The position numbers and the translations under genes were made by a program. Positions 5,117 through 14,687 of a stretch of DNA of 64,000 nt are shown piece after piece. The notes under the pieces are model-generated. The model was not told the DNA's origin, did no database searches, and was given only the letters and a program-made list of their open reading frames with translations. Location: positions 1 to 64,000 of IMG/VR virus record IMGVR_UViG_3300027708_000033, one strand, 5' to 3'. This DNA is from a virus. Numbering within the stretch: position 1 is the stretch's first letter; every line of letters starts with the position of its first letter.

Positions 5117-7159
5117 TTATTTCTGGTTCTCCACAATCAACTTGATTTCACAGGCGTCGGTTGTGCAGTAAGCCTCACCGATACCATCAATGCCGAGTCC
5201 ACCATAGATTCCAGCAAAGTCGATAGGGAACAACTTACCAGCCGCTTCCTCGTACTCTTCCTGAGTAATCTGTGTGTAAGGCATCTGAGGGTAAGTAAAG
5301 TTACCAGATGGCAAGAAGCTCACAGTCTTCAAGCTTCCGTCGTACATGTGGAGAACTTTTTCAACGTCCTTCGACTCAGTCTCAGGGTCAAACGAGATAG
5401 TCACAGATACAGAGTTGTCAGACCAGTAACGCTGGGCAGTAGCTGCAAGGTTCATCTTCTCGTAGATGCTCACATCTTTCTCGGCACGTTTAGCGCTTGC
5501 CTTGATTGGGAAGTACACGACTGAAGTGTGCTCTGGGTTTTCAGATGCCGGCTCAACTACGTAGTTAGCCATCTTAAATAAAGCCAACTGAGGGTCATCG
5601 TTACCGAATCTAATAGCACGGTTGAAGTATTCACCGCCTGGTGACCAGTGCGCGCCAGGAGACTCACCAGCGAGAATAGATACTGTACCAGAAGGCTTGA
5701 CTGTCGTGGTCTTAATTGACTCACGAACACCTAGCCACTCTGAGTAGATGTTGTCGTAGCGCTTTACAACTGCGTAACCCGCATCCATCCAGTTGCGAAG
5801 TTCTGGCAGTCCACGGTTGTCTGCAAAGTTAGCGATACCTGACATTGAGGTTCCGATACGACGGTTACGCTGCATGATTGCGTTAGTCTCTTCCCAGTGT
5901 GTAGGAAGAAGAGTTACTGTCTTGGCGTAAAGATAAGCAAACTTTAGAGTGCGCTTGTAGTCTTCAACATCAGTGTGGCGGTTCAAGTAAGTCTCAACAA
6001 GAGTACACATTTCGTATGACTCAAGGGACTGCTCAGCACACGGGTTGTAACCAGCGATACGCCAGTCCTTGTTGTTAATCGGGTCAGCTAGTCTACCGTA
6101 CTGCTTAGACATGTCTTCCCAAATAACACCAGGCTCACCGTTGCGAATGATGCCATCAACAATTTTTGAGAAGTCGGTGCCGACGTTTACCATGACCGAG
6201 TTGTTGCTCATCCAACCCCAACCAGGGTTCTCTGAATCATAAGAGTTACGGTCTGGAAAAACTTCAGCGTTTTTTAGGTTCAGGAAGTTGTCATCATCAA
6301 TGCGACCAACTAAAAGTTCAGCTGAGCGACGAACGTTACCTGACACTACACAACGACCAATGAGATTTCCAATGTCGGCAATATCGACTGTTGTAAGTTT
6401 TTCGCCACCGCGACCAGTGAAAATCTTCTTGATTACCTCGTGCAATTTGATTAGTGGGTCTGGGCCTGAAGCAGTTCCACCAAAGGTTGCAATAGGTGCA
6501 CCGTAAGGACGAATCTCGCTGTAATCGAACTCTAGGCTTTTTTGCCCCTTGATTAGGAAGGAGTTGATTAGTGCCACAGTAGATTCCTGCCAACCCTCAC
6601 GAGTATCAGGGATAACATAAGTAAATACTTCTTCAAGCGGTGTGTAGATTTCAAAATCCTTGTCCGCACCCTTGTCGTCAAAGCCAACACCGACACCAAG
6701 CATAGAAGCTTCCATAAGGAATGCAAACGGCTTACCTGGGTTCTGCTTGGTCATCTCCAGTGTGGACACGAATGCGCAGTTCTGTAGCGATGCAGAGTTT
6801 TTCTGACGGTTCACAAGGTCAGTACCCATCTGGCTCAAGCCACGACCAGGAGGAGACCACTTCAGGTGGAACAACCGGTCATAAAACTCTTTAGCAGACG
6901 AGGCAGCTTTAGCGTCAGACCAAGGTAGTCGTTGCTGTTTTGCGTAATCTTTCTGTAGCGAGTAAGTTCCGTTAGTTACACGCTCACAAACCTCAGCCCA
7001 AGTTTCCTTAGTGCCATCTTCTTTTTTTCGTGAGTAAGTTCTTAGAAAAGTAATTTCGCCTACAGAGTTTCCTGCAGCATCACGGAAACCAAACGGTGCG
7101 GTCTTCTTTTTGTATTCTGATACGAAATCTTCGCTTAGTTTAAAGGATAAAAATAGCAT
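5117..7159 (-). CDS. nrdJ: Adenosylcobalamin-dependent ribonucleotide reductase, monomeric class II
   Basis: Reduces ribonucleoside triphosphates to dNTPs using an adenosylcobalamin radical, without oxygen. The layout matches the Lactobacillus-type monomeric enzyme: an early LRTYSR segment, SLQNCAFVST with an active-site Cys, GVGVGFDDKG, then NPCAEQSLESYEMC with the conserved Asn-Pro-Cys-x-Glu, and VKPSGTVSILAG. The C-terminal redox pair is in AYCTTDACEIK. The start chosen is ATG 7159 (680 residues) after AGAAGG; a TTG at 7201 adds 14 unconserved residues. It is paired with its adenosyltransferase and NrdH. Confidence 0.95.
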   Translation of the reverse strand: MLFLSFKLSEDFVSEYKKKTAPFGFRDAAGNSVGEITFLRTYSRKKEDGTKETWAEVCERVTNGTYSLQKDYAKQQRLPWSDAKAASSAKEFYDRLFHLKWSPPGRGLSQMGTDLVNRQKNSASLQNCAFVSTLEMTKQNPGKPFAFLMEASMLGVGVGFDDKGADKDFEIYTPLEEVFTYVIPDTREGWQESTVALINSFLIKGQKSLEFDYSEIRPYGAPIATFGGTASGPDPLIKLHEVIKKIFTGRGGEKLTTVDIADIGNLIGRCVVSGNVRRSAELLVGRIDDDNFLNLKNAEVFPDRNSYDSENPGWGWMSNNSVMVNVGTDFSKIVDGIIRNGEPGVIWEDMSKQYGRLADPINNKDWRIAGYNPCAEQSLESYEMCTLVETYLNRHTDVEDYKRTLKFAYLYAKTVTLLPTHWEETNAIMQRNRRIGTSMSGIANFADNRGLPELRNWMDAGYAVVKRYDNIYSEWLGVRESIKTTTVKPSGTVSILAGESPGAHWSPGGEYFNRAIRFGNDDPQLALFKMANYVVEPASENPEHTSVVYFPIKASAKRAEKDVSIYEKMNLAATAQRYWSDNSVSVTISFDPETESKDVEKVLHMYDGSLKTVSFLPSGNFTYPQMPYTQITQEEYEEAAGKLFPIDFAGIYGGLGIDGIGEAYCTTDACEIKLIVENQK

Positions 7160-7230
7160 TCCGCTGCCTTCTGGATAGTGGGTGAAGGACCATCTTATCA
7201 AGTAGGTATATTGCTATTTAGCCAAATACC

Positions 7231-7452
7231 CTACAAAAACAAAGCGTCTGCTATTTCTTTACACTTGTTACACAAAGGAAGTTTCTCCGGGTCGCGATGA
7301 GGTATAAAGACTTTACCGCAAATAGCCTGTACCGGAGTACCAAGTACGTAGCCTTCTGTAACTGAGACTTTTTCAGCGTAGTGAGCAAAGTGTTCGTCGT
7401 CATCTTCATCTTGTTTTTGAAAAACTGCTTCTCGTTCAAGAACCGCGGTCAT
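7231..7452 (-). CDS. DUF3039 family protein
   Basis: A 73-residue protein with the DUF3039 core HYAEK..VTEGYVLGTPVQAICGK, then RDPEKLPLCNKCKEI. C45 and the CxxC pair near 61-64 could bind zinc. The family is found in Actinobacteria and their phages and has no known function. The ATG at 7452 follows AGGAAGC. It is divergent from the DUF7455 gene. Confidence 0.85.
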   Translation of the reverse strand: MTAVLEREAVFQKQDEDDDEHFAHYAEKVSVTEGYVLGTPVQAICGKVFIPHRDPEKLPLCNKCKEIADALFL

Positions 7453-7531
7453 TAAGCTTCCTAGATAAGTTTTAGCACGTTGCTAACTTTGATTCTACTA
7501 AGGTTCTAATCTCATCACGGCTGGGAGTTTG

Positions 7532-7537
7532 TAGAAT
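7532..7537 (+). promoter_or_regulatory. -10 box suggesting a leaderless transcript
   Basis: TAGAAT ends six bases before the ATG at 7544, which would place the transcript start on the A of ATG. No Shine-Dalgarno sequence is correctly spaced. Leaderless mRNAs are common in Actinobacteria. Confidence 0.4.
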
Positions 7538-7543
7538 CTGTAC

Positions 7544-7747
7544 ATGGAGACACAAACAGTCAAGACCGACTATCTACTAACTACTAAAGACCGCTGTGAT
7601 GCCTGTAATTCTCAAGCATACGTACAAGTCACCTTTGAGTCTGGAGACCTTCTGTTTTGCCTTCACCACTGGAAAATGCACAGCGAAGCTGCAAAAATAA
7701 CTCTAACCGAGTTTATTGATGAATCAGAAAGACTGCTTATTAGATAG
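7544..7747 (+). CDS. DUF7455-like zinc-binding protein
   Basis: A 67-residue protein with DRCDACNSQAYV near residues 16-27 and LLFCLHHWKMH near 36-46. The C-x2-C ... C-x-H-H pattern is the putative zinc site of the actinobacterial DUF7455 family. Function unknown. It stands alone before the fibre block on the plus strand. Confidence 0.75.
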   Translation: METQTVKTDYLLTTKDRCDACNSQAYVQVTFESGDLLFCLHHWKMHSEAAKITLTEFIDESERLLIR

Positions 7748-7812
7748 TTTTCAGACTAGCCGGTGGCCTTACAGATGCGGTGTCCGCACCAGTCACTTTT
7801 ATGTGATTATTG

Positions 7813-7818
7813 TAAGAT
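7813..7818 (+). promoter_or_regulatory. Possible promoter of the tail-fibre block
   Basis: TAAGAT directly preceded by TG lies ~33 bases before the ATG at 7851. The -35 region is poor. It is the best candidate for transcription of the plus-strand fibre genes, which otherwise have no visible start. Confidence 0.3.
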
Positions 7819-7850
7819 GATGATGCCAGACCTACACCGAAAGAGGCACC

Positions 7851-8213
7851 ATGAGCTGCTGCCCTCCCGCTGGAATCTACAACATAGTCGCTGACCAGGG
7901 CGCAACTCTCTCGCGCGTCATAACCTGGAGAGACTCAGCTAGAAATCCATACGACATCACCGGGTACACAGCCCGCATGCAAGTCAGGTCAACAGTAGAG
8001 TCCGCATCTGTTATCCTAGAACTCACAACTGCAAACAGTCGAATTGTTCTAGGCGGCGCAACTGGTCAAGTTACACTTTCAGTAGCCGCAACAACAATGA
8101 CCTCAGTTCCAGCTGATAAATACGTCTATGACCTCGAGCTAGTCTCTGCTGCAGGTGTCGTCACCCGTTTAGTACAGGGCAATTTTGTCGTGCGTGGTGA
8201 GGTAACCCGCTAG
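7851..8213 (+). CDS. Small structural protein before tail fibres, 120 residues
   Basis: Starts ATG 7851 after AAAGAGG. The N terminus MSCCPPAGIYNIVADQGATLSR is followed by beta strands such as DITGYTARMQVRS and YVYDLELV, ending in GNFVVRGEVTR. Short beta-rich proteins of this type commonly precede fibre genes in tailed phages and are thought to sit at the fibre or baseplate junction. The stop overlaps the next start (TAGTG), so it is coupled to the first fibre. Confidence 0.65.
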   Translation: MSCCPPAGIYNIVADQGATLSRVITWRDSARNPYDITGYTARMQVRSTVESASVILELTTANSRIVLGGATGQVTLSVAATTMTSVPADKYVYDLELVSAAGVVTRLVQGNFVVRGEVTR

Positions 8214-11200
8214 TGGCAGCCGAATTCGATGACGTCCAAAATAAAGTTTATGTAGACTCAAAAGATAAAAACTACGTCTACGTTGAGGAAGTAGTTTCTC
8301 GTGTCGAGGTCGCAATCGGAGGCCCGCAGGGAGCTAAAGGCGATACAGGTCCTCAAGGAGTAACAGGCACTGGAATTAGTTCTATTGCAAGAACGTCTGG
8401 AACCGGCGCTCCTGGAACGACAGACACCTTTACTATTACTTACACAACCGGTGCAACTACAACGTTCACTGTCTACAATGGAGCAAATGGCTCTAACGGA
8501 ACTAACGGTAGAGGCGTAACTTCAGTAGTTCGTACTTCAGGGACTGGCGCTGCTGGAACCACTGACACGTACACTATTACTTACTCAGATTCCACTACTT
8601 CTACTTTTACAGTCACAAACGGAGCCAATGGAGCCATCGGCACTGCGGCAACTATTACTGTTGGAACCGTCACCGGCCTAAGCGCCGGGTCAACTCCAAC
8701 AGTCACAAATGCTGGAAGTTCTAGTGCGGCTGTATTTAATTTTGGAATCCCTGCCGGTGTTACAGGTTCATCAGGTGTTATAGGTGTAACTTCTCCAATC
8801 ACCAACAGTGGAACAAGTACCTCAGCAACCATCGGCATTGACCAAACTCTTTTATCTTTAACTAAATCTCAAGTCGGCTTAGCAAACGTAGATAATACCT
8901 CAGATACTAATAAACCTGTTTCTACAGCAGCACAAACCGCTTTAGATTTAAAAGCAAACATTGCTTCACCAAATCTAACAGGCACCCCTTTAGCACCAAC
9001 AGCTTCTGCCGGGACAAACACAACTCAAATTGCAACTACAGCTTTTGTTGGAACTGCAGTATCTAATCTCATAGCTGCAGCTCCAGCCGCATTAGACACT
9101 CTCAACGAATTAGCAGCAGCTCTTAACAATGACGCTGCGTTCTCTACTACTGTCACAAACTCTCTAGCAGGTAAAGCAACATTAGGAGCTGCTAACGCGT
9201 TTACCGTTGGTGGCCACACGATAAGTTCTGAGGCTATCGGCGTTGTTCCACTATTACTTAAAGGTTCGTCAGGGCAAACTGCAAACTTGCTTAACTTGTC
9301 GGAGTTTGGTTCGGCAACCCCGACATCTTATTTCAACTCAACAGGGCAACTTAGAGTTCGAGCTTTTGCTGGCACGTATCCTTACGTTGCTGCTGCTATC
9401 GGCATCGAGTCTCCTACTGAATTAGGAGAAATAATCCGTGGAGCTGCAAGCCAGACAGCTGATTTGCTGCAGTACCAAAACTCTTCTGGAACGGTTTTAG
9501 GCGGATTTAACGCTTTTGGGCAAACTTACACAGGCTCAACTACAACATCAACTGGTGCAACTAACTGGGCTATTACTGCTGCAACTGCTTCATCTGCAAC
9601 CGTAGCAACATATACAGGTTCGCAGACAAGCGCAACAAACCCAGTAGTTGTCGGTCAGTTAGTAACGATTGCTGGCTTTACTACTGAAACATATTTTAAC
9701 GGCACGTTTGTTGTTACTGCTATCGGTGGCATATCAGGTGCTTGGACTTTTACAGTTCTAGGTTCTGGTTTTACAATTGCTTCTGCAACTCAGTTTGGTT
9801 ACTTCAAACTTCCTGCTCAAGCAAGTATTTCATCTACTTCACCATCTACTACTGGATTAGTGGTCAAAGGTATTCTCAACCAAGCCACAAACCTTCAAGA
9901 GTGGCAAAGTAGCACAGGTACGGCTCTTGCGAGCATCGCCCAGACCGGACAATTTAAAGCACCTAGCATTGTCGGAAGCGCTTTTCAAATTACGTCTGCT
10001 GGAGTATTTTCTAACGGTACCACTACAGCTCCAGCAAACGTTCAGTCTTATTTCTTAACCACTGCAGCAGCTAACGTAGGACAAGTCGTCCGCGGCTACG
10101 CAACCGGCGGAGCGTATGCACAGACTGCTGATTTACAGCAATGGCAAACATGGGACGGTACTACGCCAACAACGGTAGCGTTCATCTCTAACGTAGGTAA
10201 CTTCACCGCTCCATCAGTAAGCTCAACTGCAAGCATGTCTGTAGGTTCTACACTTACTGTAGGTTCCGCTCTCGCTGGAAACGCCGGTGTTGAAATTGGT
10301 AGAGTAGACGGAACTAGCTCGACACCGTTTATTGACTTCCACTCCGGTGCAACAGGAATCGACTTCGACTCTCGCATCATTGCATCCGGTGGAAATGGCA
10401 CTAACGGCCAGGGAACACTTACTTTTTACAGCGCAAGCAACTCATTTGCAGGAACAGTTAGTGCCTATAATCTAGTCTCCACAGTTGCTACCGGAACTTC
10501 ACCACTGACAGTAACGTCGACCACCAAGGTTACAAACCTAAACGCTGATTTGCTGGACGGCTACGACACTGCACAGACAGCAGTTGCCAGCACGGTAGCA
10601 GTTAGAGATACTGCAGGAGCACTATATGCTTTAGGTTTAATTTCTTCTGGCTATAAGACCACGGACACCGGTGGAACCTACGTTGGTCAGTGGACCAAGG
10701 TAGTAACACTTACCATGGCTTCTCAATACACCAATGCCGTAGCCTTACTAGATTTTAGCTCCAATGGCCCTGGAACTACAGACATTACTCATGGACGTAT
10801 TTTTATAAGCGTTAAGCAACAGAATCCAATGGGGTCCGCTCCTGAGCAACCAACTGTAATTTTATATAACGGCTTTAACGTCACTATCGATGACTTTGCA
10901 CTAATTCTCACTCAAAACGATGCAACTACTACTAAGTACGACTTGTACTTCCGTAACAATACCGTCTATCAAAACGTCGGTTTTGTGCCAGTGGTTATTA
11001 GCAGCACGTCAAACGTTTCACTTCTGGCTGCACAGCCATACATCACTAACTTGCCAGAAGGTCTTAGTGTCAACACCACTAATCCACCAGAGACTGAAGT
11101 CACACCTATAGACGACCTATCTGTTTACTTTAACGGTGTGACTACCAGATTCTTGCTTACCTATCAAGGAACTAAAGTTTCACTAAGAAATCCATTCCGA

Positions 11201-11431
11201 CTTCTAGTCACTGTGAACGGTGTCACACAGACGGTAAACACACCAGATTACGTATGGCAGTCACCAATTCCTTACGACGGTCTGTTCTTAGACTCAGACG
11301 GTTACGTAGCGTTTTTAGATGTGCCAGCGTCAGGGTCTAAGTTTGATGGTAGGATACTAGCAGGAGCAGCGACTTCAACGAGAACTAAAAACTACCCCTT
11401 CCGCGCGGTAGATTTACTACTAGGAGCTTAA
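8213..11431 (+). CDS. Tail fibre protein 1 with collagen-like start
   Basis: A 1072-residue fibre starting at GTG 8213, overlapping the previous stop by one base. Residues ~35-50 hold short Gly-x-y collagen-like repeats. Then come repeated Gly-Thr-Asn-Gly beta units, a long Ala/Thr-rich shaft (LANVDNTSDTNKPVS, ALDLKANIASP) common to phage fibre shafts, several GxxxQTADLxQWQ modules, and one HGL-type beta repeat near 475-530. The C-terminal ~250 residues are less repetitive and probably form the receptor-binding tip. It probably binds the host surface. Confidence 0.85.
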   Translation: MAAEFDDVQNKVYVDSKDKNYVYVEEVVSRVEVAIGGPQGAKGDTGPQGVTGTGISSIARTSGTGAPGTTDTFTITYTTGATTTFTVYNGANGSNGTNGRGVTSVVRTSGTGAAGTTDTYTITYSDSTTSTFTVTNGANGAIGTAATITVGTVTGLSAGSTPTVTNAGSSSAAVFNFGIPAGVTGSSGVIGVTSPITNSGTSTSATIGIDQTLLSLTKSQVGLANVDNTSDTNKPVSTAAQTALDLKANIASPNLTGTPLAPTASAGTNTTQIATTAFVGTAVSNLIAAAPAALDTLNELAAALNNDAAFSTTVTNSLAGKATLGAANAFTVGGHTISSEAIGVVPLLLKGSSGQTANLLNLSEFGSATPTSYFNSTGQLRVRAFAGTYPYVAAAIGIESPTELGEIIRGAASQTADLLQYQNSSGTVLGGFNAFGQTYTGSTTTSTGATNWAITAATASSATVATYTGSQTSATNPVVVGQLVTIAGFTTETYFNGTFVVTAIGGISGAWTFTVLGSGFTIASATQFGYFKLPAQASISSTSPSTTGLVVKGILNQATNLQEWQSSTGTALASIAQTGQFKAPSIVGSAFQITSAGVFSNGTTTAPANVQSYFLTTAAANVGQVVRGYATGGAYAQTADLQQWQTWDGTTPTTVAFISNVGNFTAPSVSSTASMSVGSTLTVGSALAGNAGVEIGRVDGTSSTPFIDFHSGATGIDFDSRIIASGGNGTNGQGTLTFYSASNSFAGTVSAYNLVSTVATGTSPLTVTSTTKVTNLNADLLDGYDTAQTAVASTVAVRDTAGALYALGLISSGYKTTDTGGTYVGQWTKVVTLTMASQYTNAVALLDFSSNGPGTTDITHGRIFISVKQQNPMGSAPEQPTVILYNGFNVTIDDFALILTQNDATTTKYDLYFRNNTVYQNVGFVPVVISSTSNVSLLAAQPYITNLPEGLSVNTTNPPETEVTPIDDLSVYFNGVTTRFLLTYQGTKVSLRNPFRLLVTVNGVTQTVNTPDYVWQSPIPYDGLFLDSDGYVAFLDVPASGSKFDGRILAGAATSTRTKNYPFRAVDLLLGA

Positions 11432-11435
11432 TTAA

Positions 11436-14400
11436 ATGGCTAGAAAAATCATTCTAGAGACGGTCTACACATTTGTACCTGCTACGCGTGTAATCACAAT
11501 TCCTAAGTACATTCCTCGTGAGCGCCTAGTGCTCATCACAAACGTGACGACAAACCAGGTCATCTACAACTTCTCAGACCCGAGCCTCCGTGCTACAGCG
11601 TACACAGCTACAGTCGCACAAGGTACTCAGGTAGAATCAACTAGCATCACTCTAAACTACAATACCGCACTGATGACCTCAACTGACAAGTTGCAGATTA
11701 CCATTGACGAGTACACTGAAAAGTTTGAGCCAGCGGAAACAATGATGGACCCGACTAACAAGTTGCGTGTCACACAGCCACAGGCTTTGATTGACACAGA
11801 CTTTGAGTATGGAACACAGGCCACAAAGTGGGAAACCGTATCTACCACAAACCAAATTCCATCTACGTACCTTCCTCCAGCAGTCATACCAAACATCTCA
11901 GGTATTGCAATGAGCACAGGAAGCAAAACTGTTACAGTGACAACATCAGCTGCACACGGTCTTGTTGCAGGAAACACTGTTAGCGTTTTTGATACCTATC
12001 TAGTTATCGCTAATGGTAACTATGTTGTAGATTCTGTTACGAGCACAACATTTAGTTATACTGCGCAGTCCCAAAATACAACTACAATTACAGCGATTTG
12101 GGATGCAAATAGAACTTTAGTTTATCAAACATCTTTCTACACCGGTGCATCTATCGGTGCCGCTGCTCCGTCAAACGTAACCTATAGCGGTTCAGCTGTG
12201 ACCGTAACTTTCACTCAACCACATAACCTTCTTGTTGGAAACGAGATTACAGTTGTCGGTCTTGCTGGAGCTACAAACCCACCAAATGGAGCATTTGTTG
12301 TCGCAACAGTGACCTCACCGACATCGTTTATTTACTACTACACGGCTGCTTCTATCTCTGGAACAATTACGTTTGGTTCTGCCGCAGTCTATCCTCGTCC
12401 ACAAGGTTCAGTAGTTCACCGTCCGGCAGACGGCGGTGTTTTATTTACAAACGGCGCGTCTTCGCCAAACCAAATGACTGCTCGACAGACTCGTCGCTAC
12501 TTCCGTTATCAGTCAGGTAAAGGTATTCAGGCTTCATCAGGTACAGTTCTAAAGCCAAACTTTCAAGTAGACTCACTAACCTCATCTGGTACAACAGTTA
12601 CAGTTCAGACAAAAGAACGTCACGGTCTTCTTCCAGGTGCAACCGTTACAGTCACTGGTGCAACTGAAACTGCGTACAACGGAACCTTTACGCTATCCGC
12701 ATCACAAATTATTTCATCGACTAAGTTCCAGTACACAGCTGGTTCAACTCCAACTGCGACTACAGCATCAGGAACGTACTCTATAGCAGCTAACACCTGG
12801 TTTGGGTCTACTAACCGACTAGGTATCTTTGACCAGCAGAACGGACTGTTCTGGGAATTTGATGGTCAGACTCTCTACGCTGTGCGTCGTTCTTCAACCT
12901 ACCAACTTTCAGGTAGGGTATCAGTGACAAATGGCTCGTCAACTATCTCACAGACAGACGCTGCGTTCCCAACAACGTTCTCAAAGCAAGCAACGGTTGG
13001 AGACAACATTGTTCTTCGTGGGCAAAACTATCGCGTAACAGCAATTGCAAGCGATACTTCTATGACAGTTAGCCCGGCCTATCGAGGAGTAACATCTACG
13101 ATGGTTACCGCGTCTAAGATAATTGAAACAAGGATTGCTCAGTCAGCATTTAACATTGACAGAATAGATGGTACAGGTCCTTCAGGGTACAACATTGACC
13201 TTACTAAAATGCAGATGTTCTACATCGACTACACATGGTACGGTGCCGGTTTTGTTCGCTTTGGTGTTCGTGGTCCACAGGGTAACATAATTTATGTACA
13301 CAAAATCTCAAACAACAACGTAAACAACGAAGCGTACATGCGTTCTGGAAACCTTCCAGCTCGCTACGAATCAGCTAGCCTAGCTCCAGTCACAGTAACT
13401 ACAGCAACGGTCAACTCCGGTGACGTCACGCTAAACGTTGCAAACGCCTCTCTAACGTTGTTCCCAGCTGCGGGCACTCTAGCAATTCGTCAAGGAGCGC
13501 TAGTCGAGTACGTAAACTACACAGGCAGAACTACGACTCAGTTTACCGGCGTGACTCGTGCTCAAGCAGGAGCTGCATCACAAACATTAACTATTGCTTC
13601 TGGCGCTACATCAGGTACAGTAACTGCAAACACTGGTATTCAAATCGGCCAGCGCGTTATTTCAGACTCAGTTCCAGAAAACACTTTTGTTACAGCAATT
13701 TCTGGTACAACAATCACGCTAAGCCAAGCAGCTACAACTGCAAACCCATCAGTGGTATTTGCACCACTGGCAAGTACGGCTCAAACATTTACATTCTCAG
13801 CCACTAACCCAACTTCAGTTGAACTTGCAATCCCGCAGTTCGGCTCGTCGATTCAGCACTGGGGAACATCGGTAATCATGGACGGTCGTTTCGACGATGA
13901 CAAGTCTCTAGTCTTTACCTACGGTCAGACTGCCTTTACTAACATTCCTACATCAACAACAACAACTGCAACTACGGCAACCGGTTCAGTTGGTGCGTTA
14001 TCATTTACAGTAGCCTCCGCTACCGGCATCTTGCCAGGTATGACAGCTGTTGCTGCAGGTATTCCAACCGGTGCCATTGTTACAAACGTCAGCGGTTCAA
14101 CTATTACTATCAACCAACCGATTAGCACGGCACTTTCGACAACATCAATCACATTTACAGGTGGAAACTCAAAAGCACTATTCTCTATCCGTCTTGCTCC
14201 ATCTGTGGACAATGGTCAAACCGGTAACTTTGGTGCCCGTGAAGTTCTAAACCGCGTTCAGTTGACACTAAAGTCACTAGGTATCTCAACTAAGACTGCC
14301 AATGCTTCAATGCTTGTTCGCGCCTATCTAAATGCTGCACCAAATGGAACTACATCTTGGACAAACGCAGTCGGTAACGTCGTAGGTGCTGCAAACTCAT

Positions 14401-14669
14401 CTCTTGCACAAATTGCTGACTACGCTGCCGGGTCAACAGTAGTGTTCAACGGTGAAACTACCGGTGGATTCTTTGTTACTGCAACTGACCAACTAGACCT
14501 TTCAACAGTTCGTGACCTTGGTAACTCTATTCTTGGCGGCGGAACTACAACATCAAACACGCAAATCTATCCAGACGGTCCGGATGTTCTTACAATCGTT
14601 GTAACTAACCTTGCTGGAGCAGCCGTTGACGTACTTGGCCGACTTTCTTGGACTGAAGCTCAAGCTTAA
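11436..14669 (+). CDS. Tail fibre or baseplate protein 2 with beta repeats
   Basis: A 1077-residue virion protein starting at ATG 11436 after AGGAGC. Residues ~1-110 form a non-repetitive head that may attach to the tail. At least three HGL-type beta repeats follow, at about 160-215, 250-305 and 385-440, each with a pattern of AxHGLxxGxxVxVxG then NGTF/NGNY and a Tyr near the end. Later parts hold further Thr/Ala-rich beta segments and a C-terminal jelly-roll-like stretch. It is the middle gene of the three-fibre plus-strand block. Confidence 0.8.
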   Translation: MARKIILETVYTFVPATRVITIPKYIPRERLVLITNVTTNQVIYNFSDPSLRATAYTATVAQGTQVESTSITLNYNTALMTSTDKLQITIDEYTEKFEPAETMMDPTNKLRVTQPQALIDTDFEYGTQATKWETVSTTNQIPSTYLPPAVIPNISGIAMSTGSKTVTVTTSAAHGLVAGNTVSVFDTYLVIANGNYVVDSVTSTTFSYTAQSQNTTTITAIWDANRTLVYQTSFYTGASIGAAAPSNVTYSGSAVTVTFTQPHNLLVGNEITVVGLAGATNPPNGAFVVATVTSPTSFIYYYTAASISGTITFGSAAVYPRPQGSVVHRPADGGVLFTNGASSPNQMTARQTRRYFRYQSGKGIQASSGTVLKPNFQVDSLTSSGTTVTVQTKERHGLLPGATVTVTGATETAYNGTFTLSASQIISSTKFQYTAGSTPTATTASGTYSIAANTWFGSTNRLGIFDQQNGLFWEFDGQTLYAVRRSSTYQLSGRVSVTNGSSTISQTDAAFPTTFSKQATVGDNIVLRGQNYRVTAIASDTSMTVSPAYRGVTSTMVTASKIIETRIAQSAFNIDRIDGTGPSGYNIDLTKMQMFYIDYTWYGAGFVRFGVRGPQGNIIYVHKISNNNVNNEAYMRSGNLPARYESASLAPVTVTTATVNSGDVTLNVANASLTLFPAAGTLAIRQGALVEYVNYTGRTTTQFTGVTRAQAGAASQTLTIASGATSGTVTANTGIQIGQRVISDSVPENTFVTAISGTTITLSQAATTANPSVVFAPLASTAQTFTFSATNPTSVELAIPQFGSSIQHWGTSVIMDGRFDDDKSLVFTYGQTAFTNIPTSTTTTATTATGSVGALSFTVASATGILPGMTAVAAGIPTGAIVTNVSGSTITINQPISTALSTTSITFTGGNSKALFSIRLAPSVDNGQTGNFGAREVLNRVQLTLKSLGISTKTANASMLVRAYLNAAPNGTTSWTNAVGNVVGAANSSLAQIADYAAGSTVVFNGETTGGFFVTATDQLDLSTVRDLGNSILGGGTTTSNTQIYPDGPDVLTIVVTNLAGAAVDVLGRLSWTEAQA

Positions 14670-14687
14670 TTTAGAAGGAGTCAGAGT

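Noticed and set aside
7160-7230. Cobalamin riboswitch before the B12-dependent reductase
   Set aside because: Only about 70 bases are free, too few for a cobalamin riboswitch, and no B12-box-like sequence was seen.
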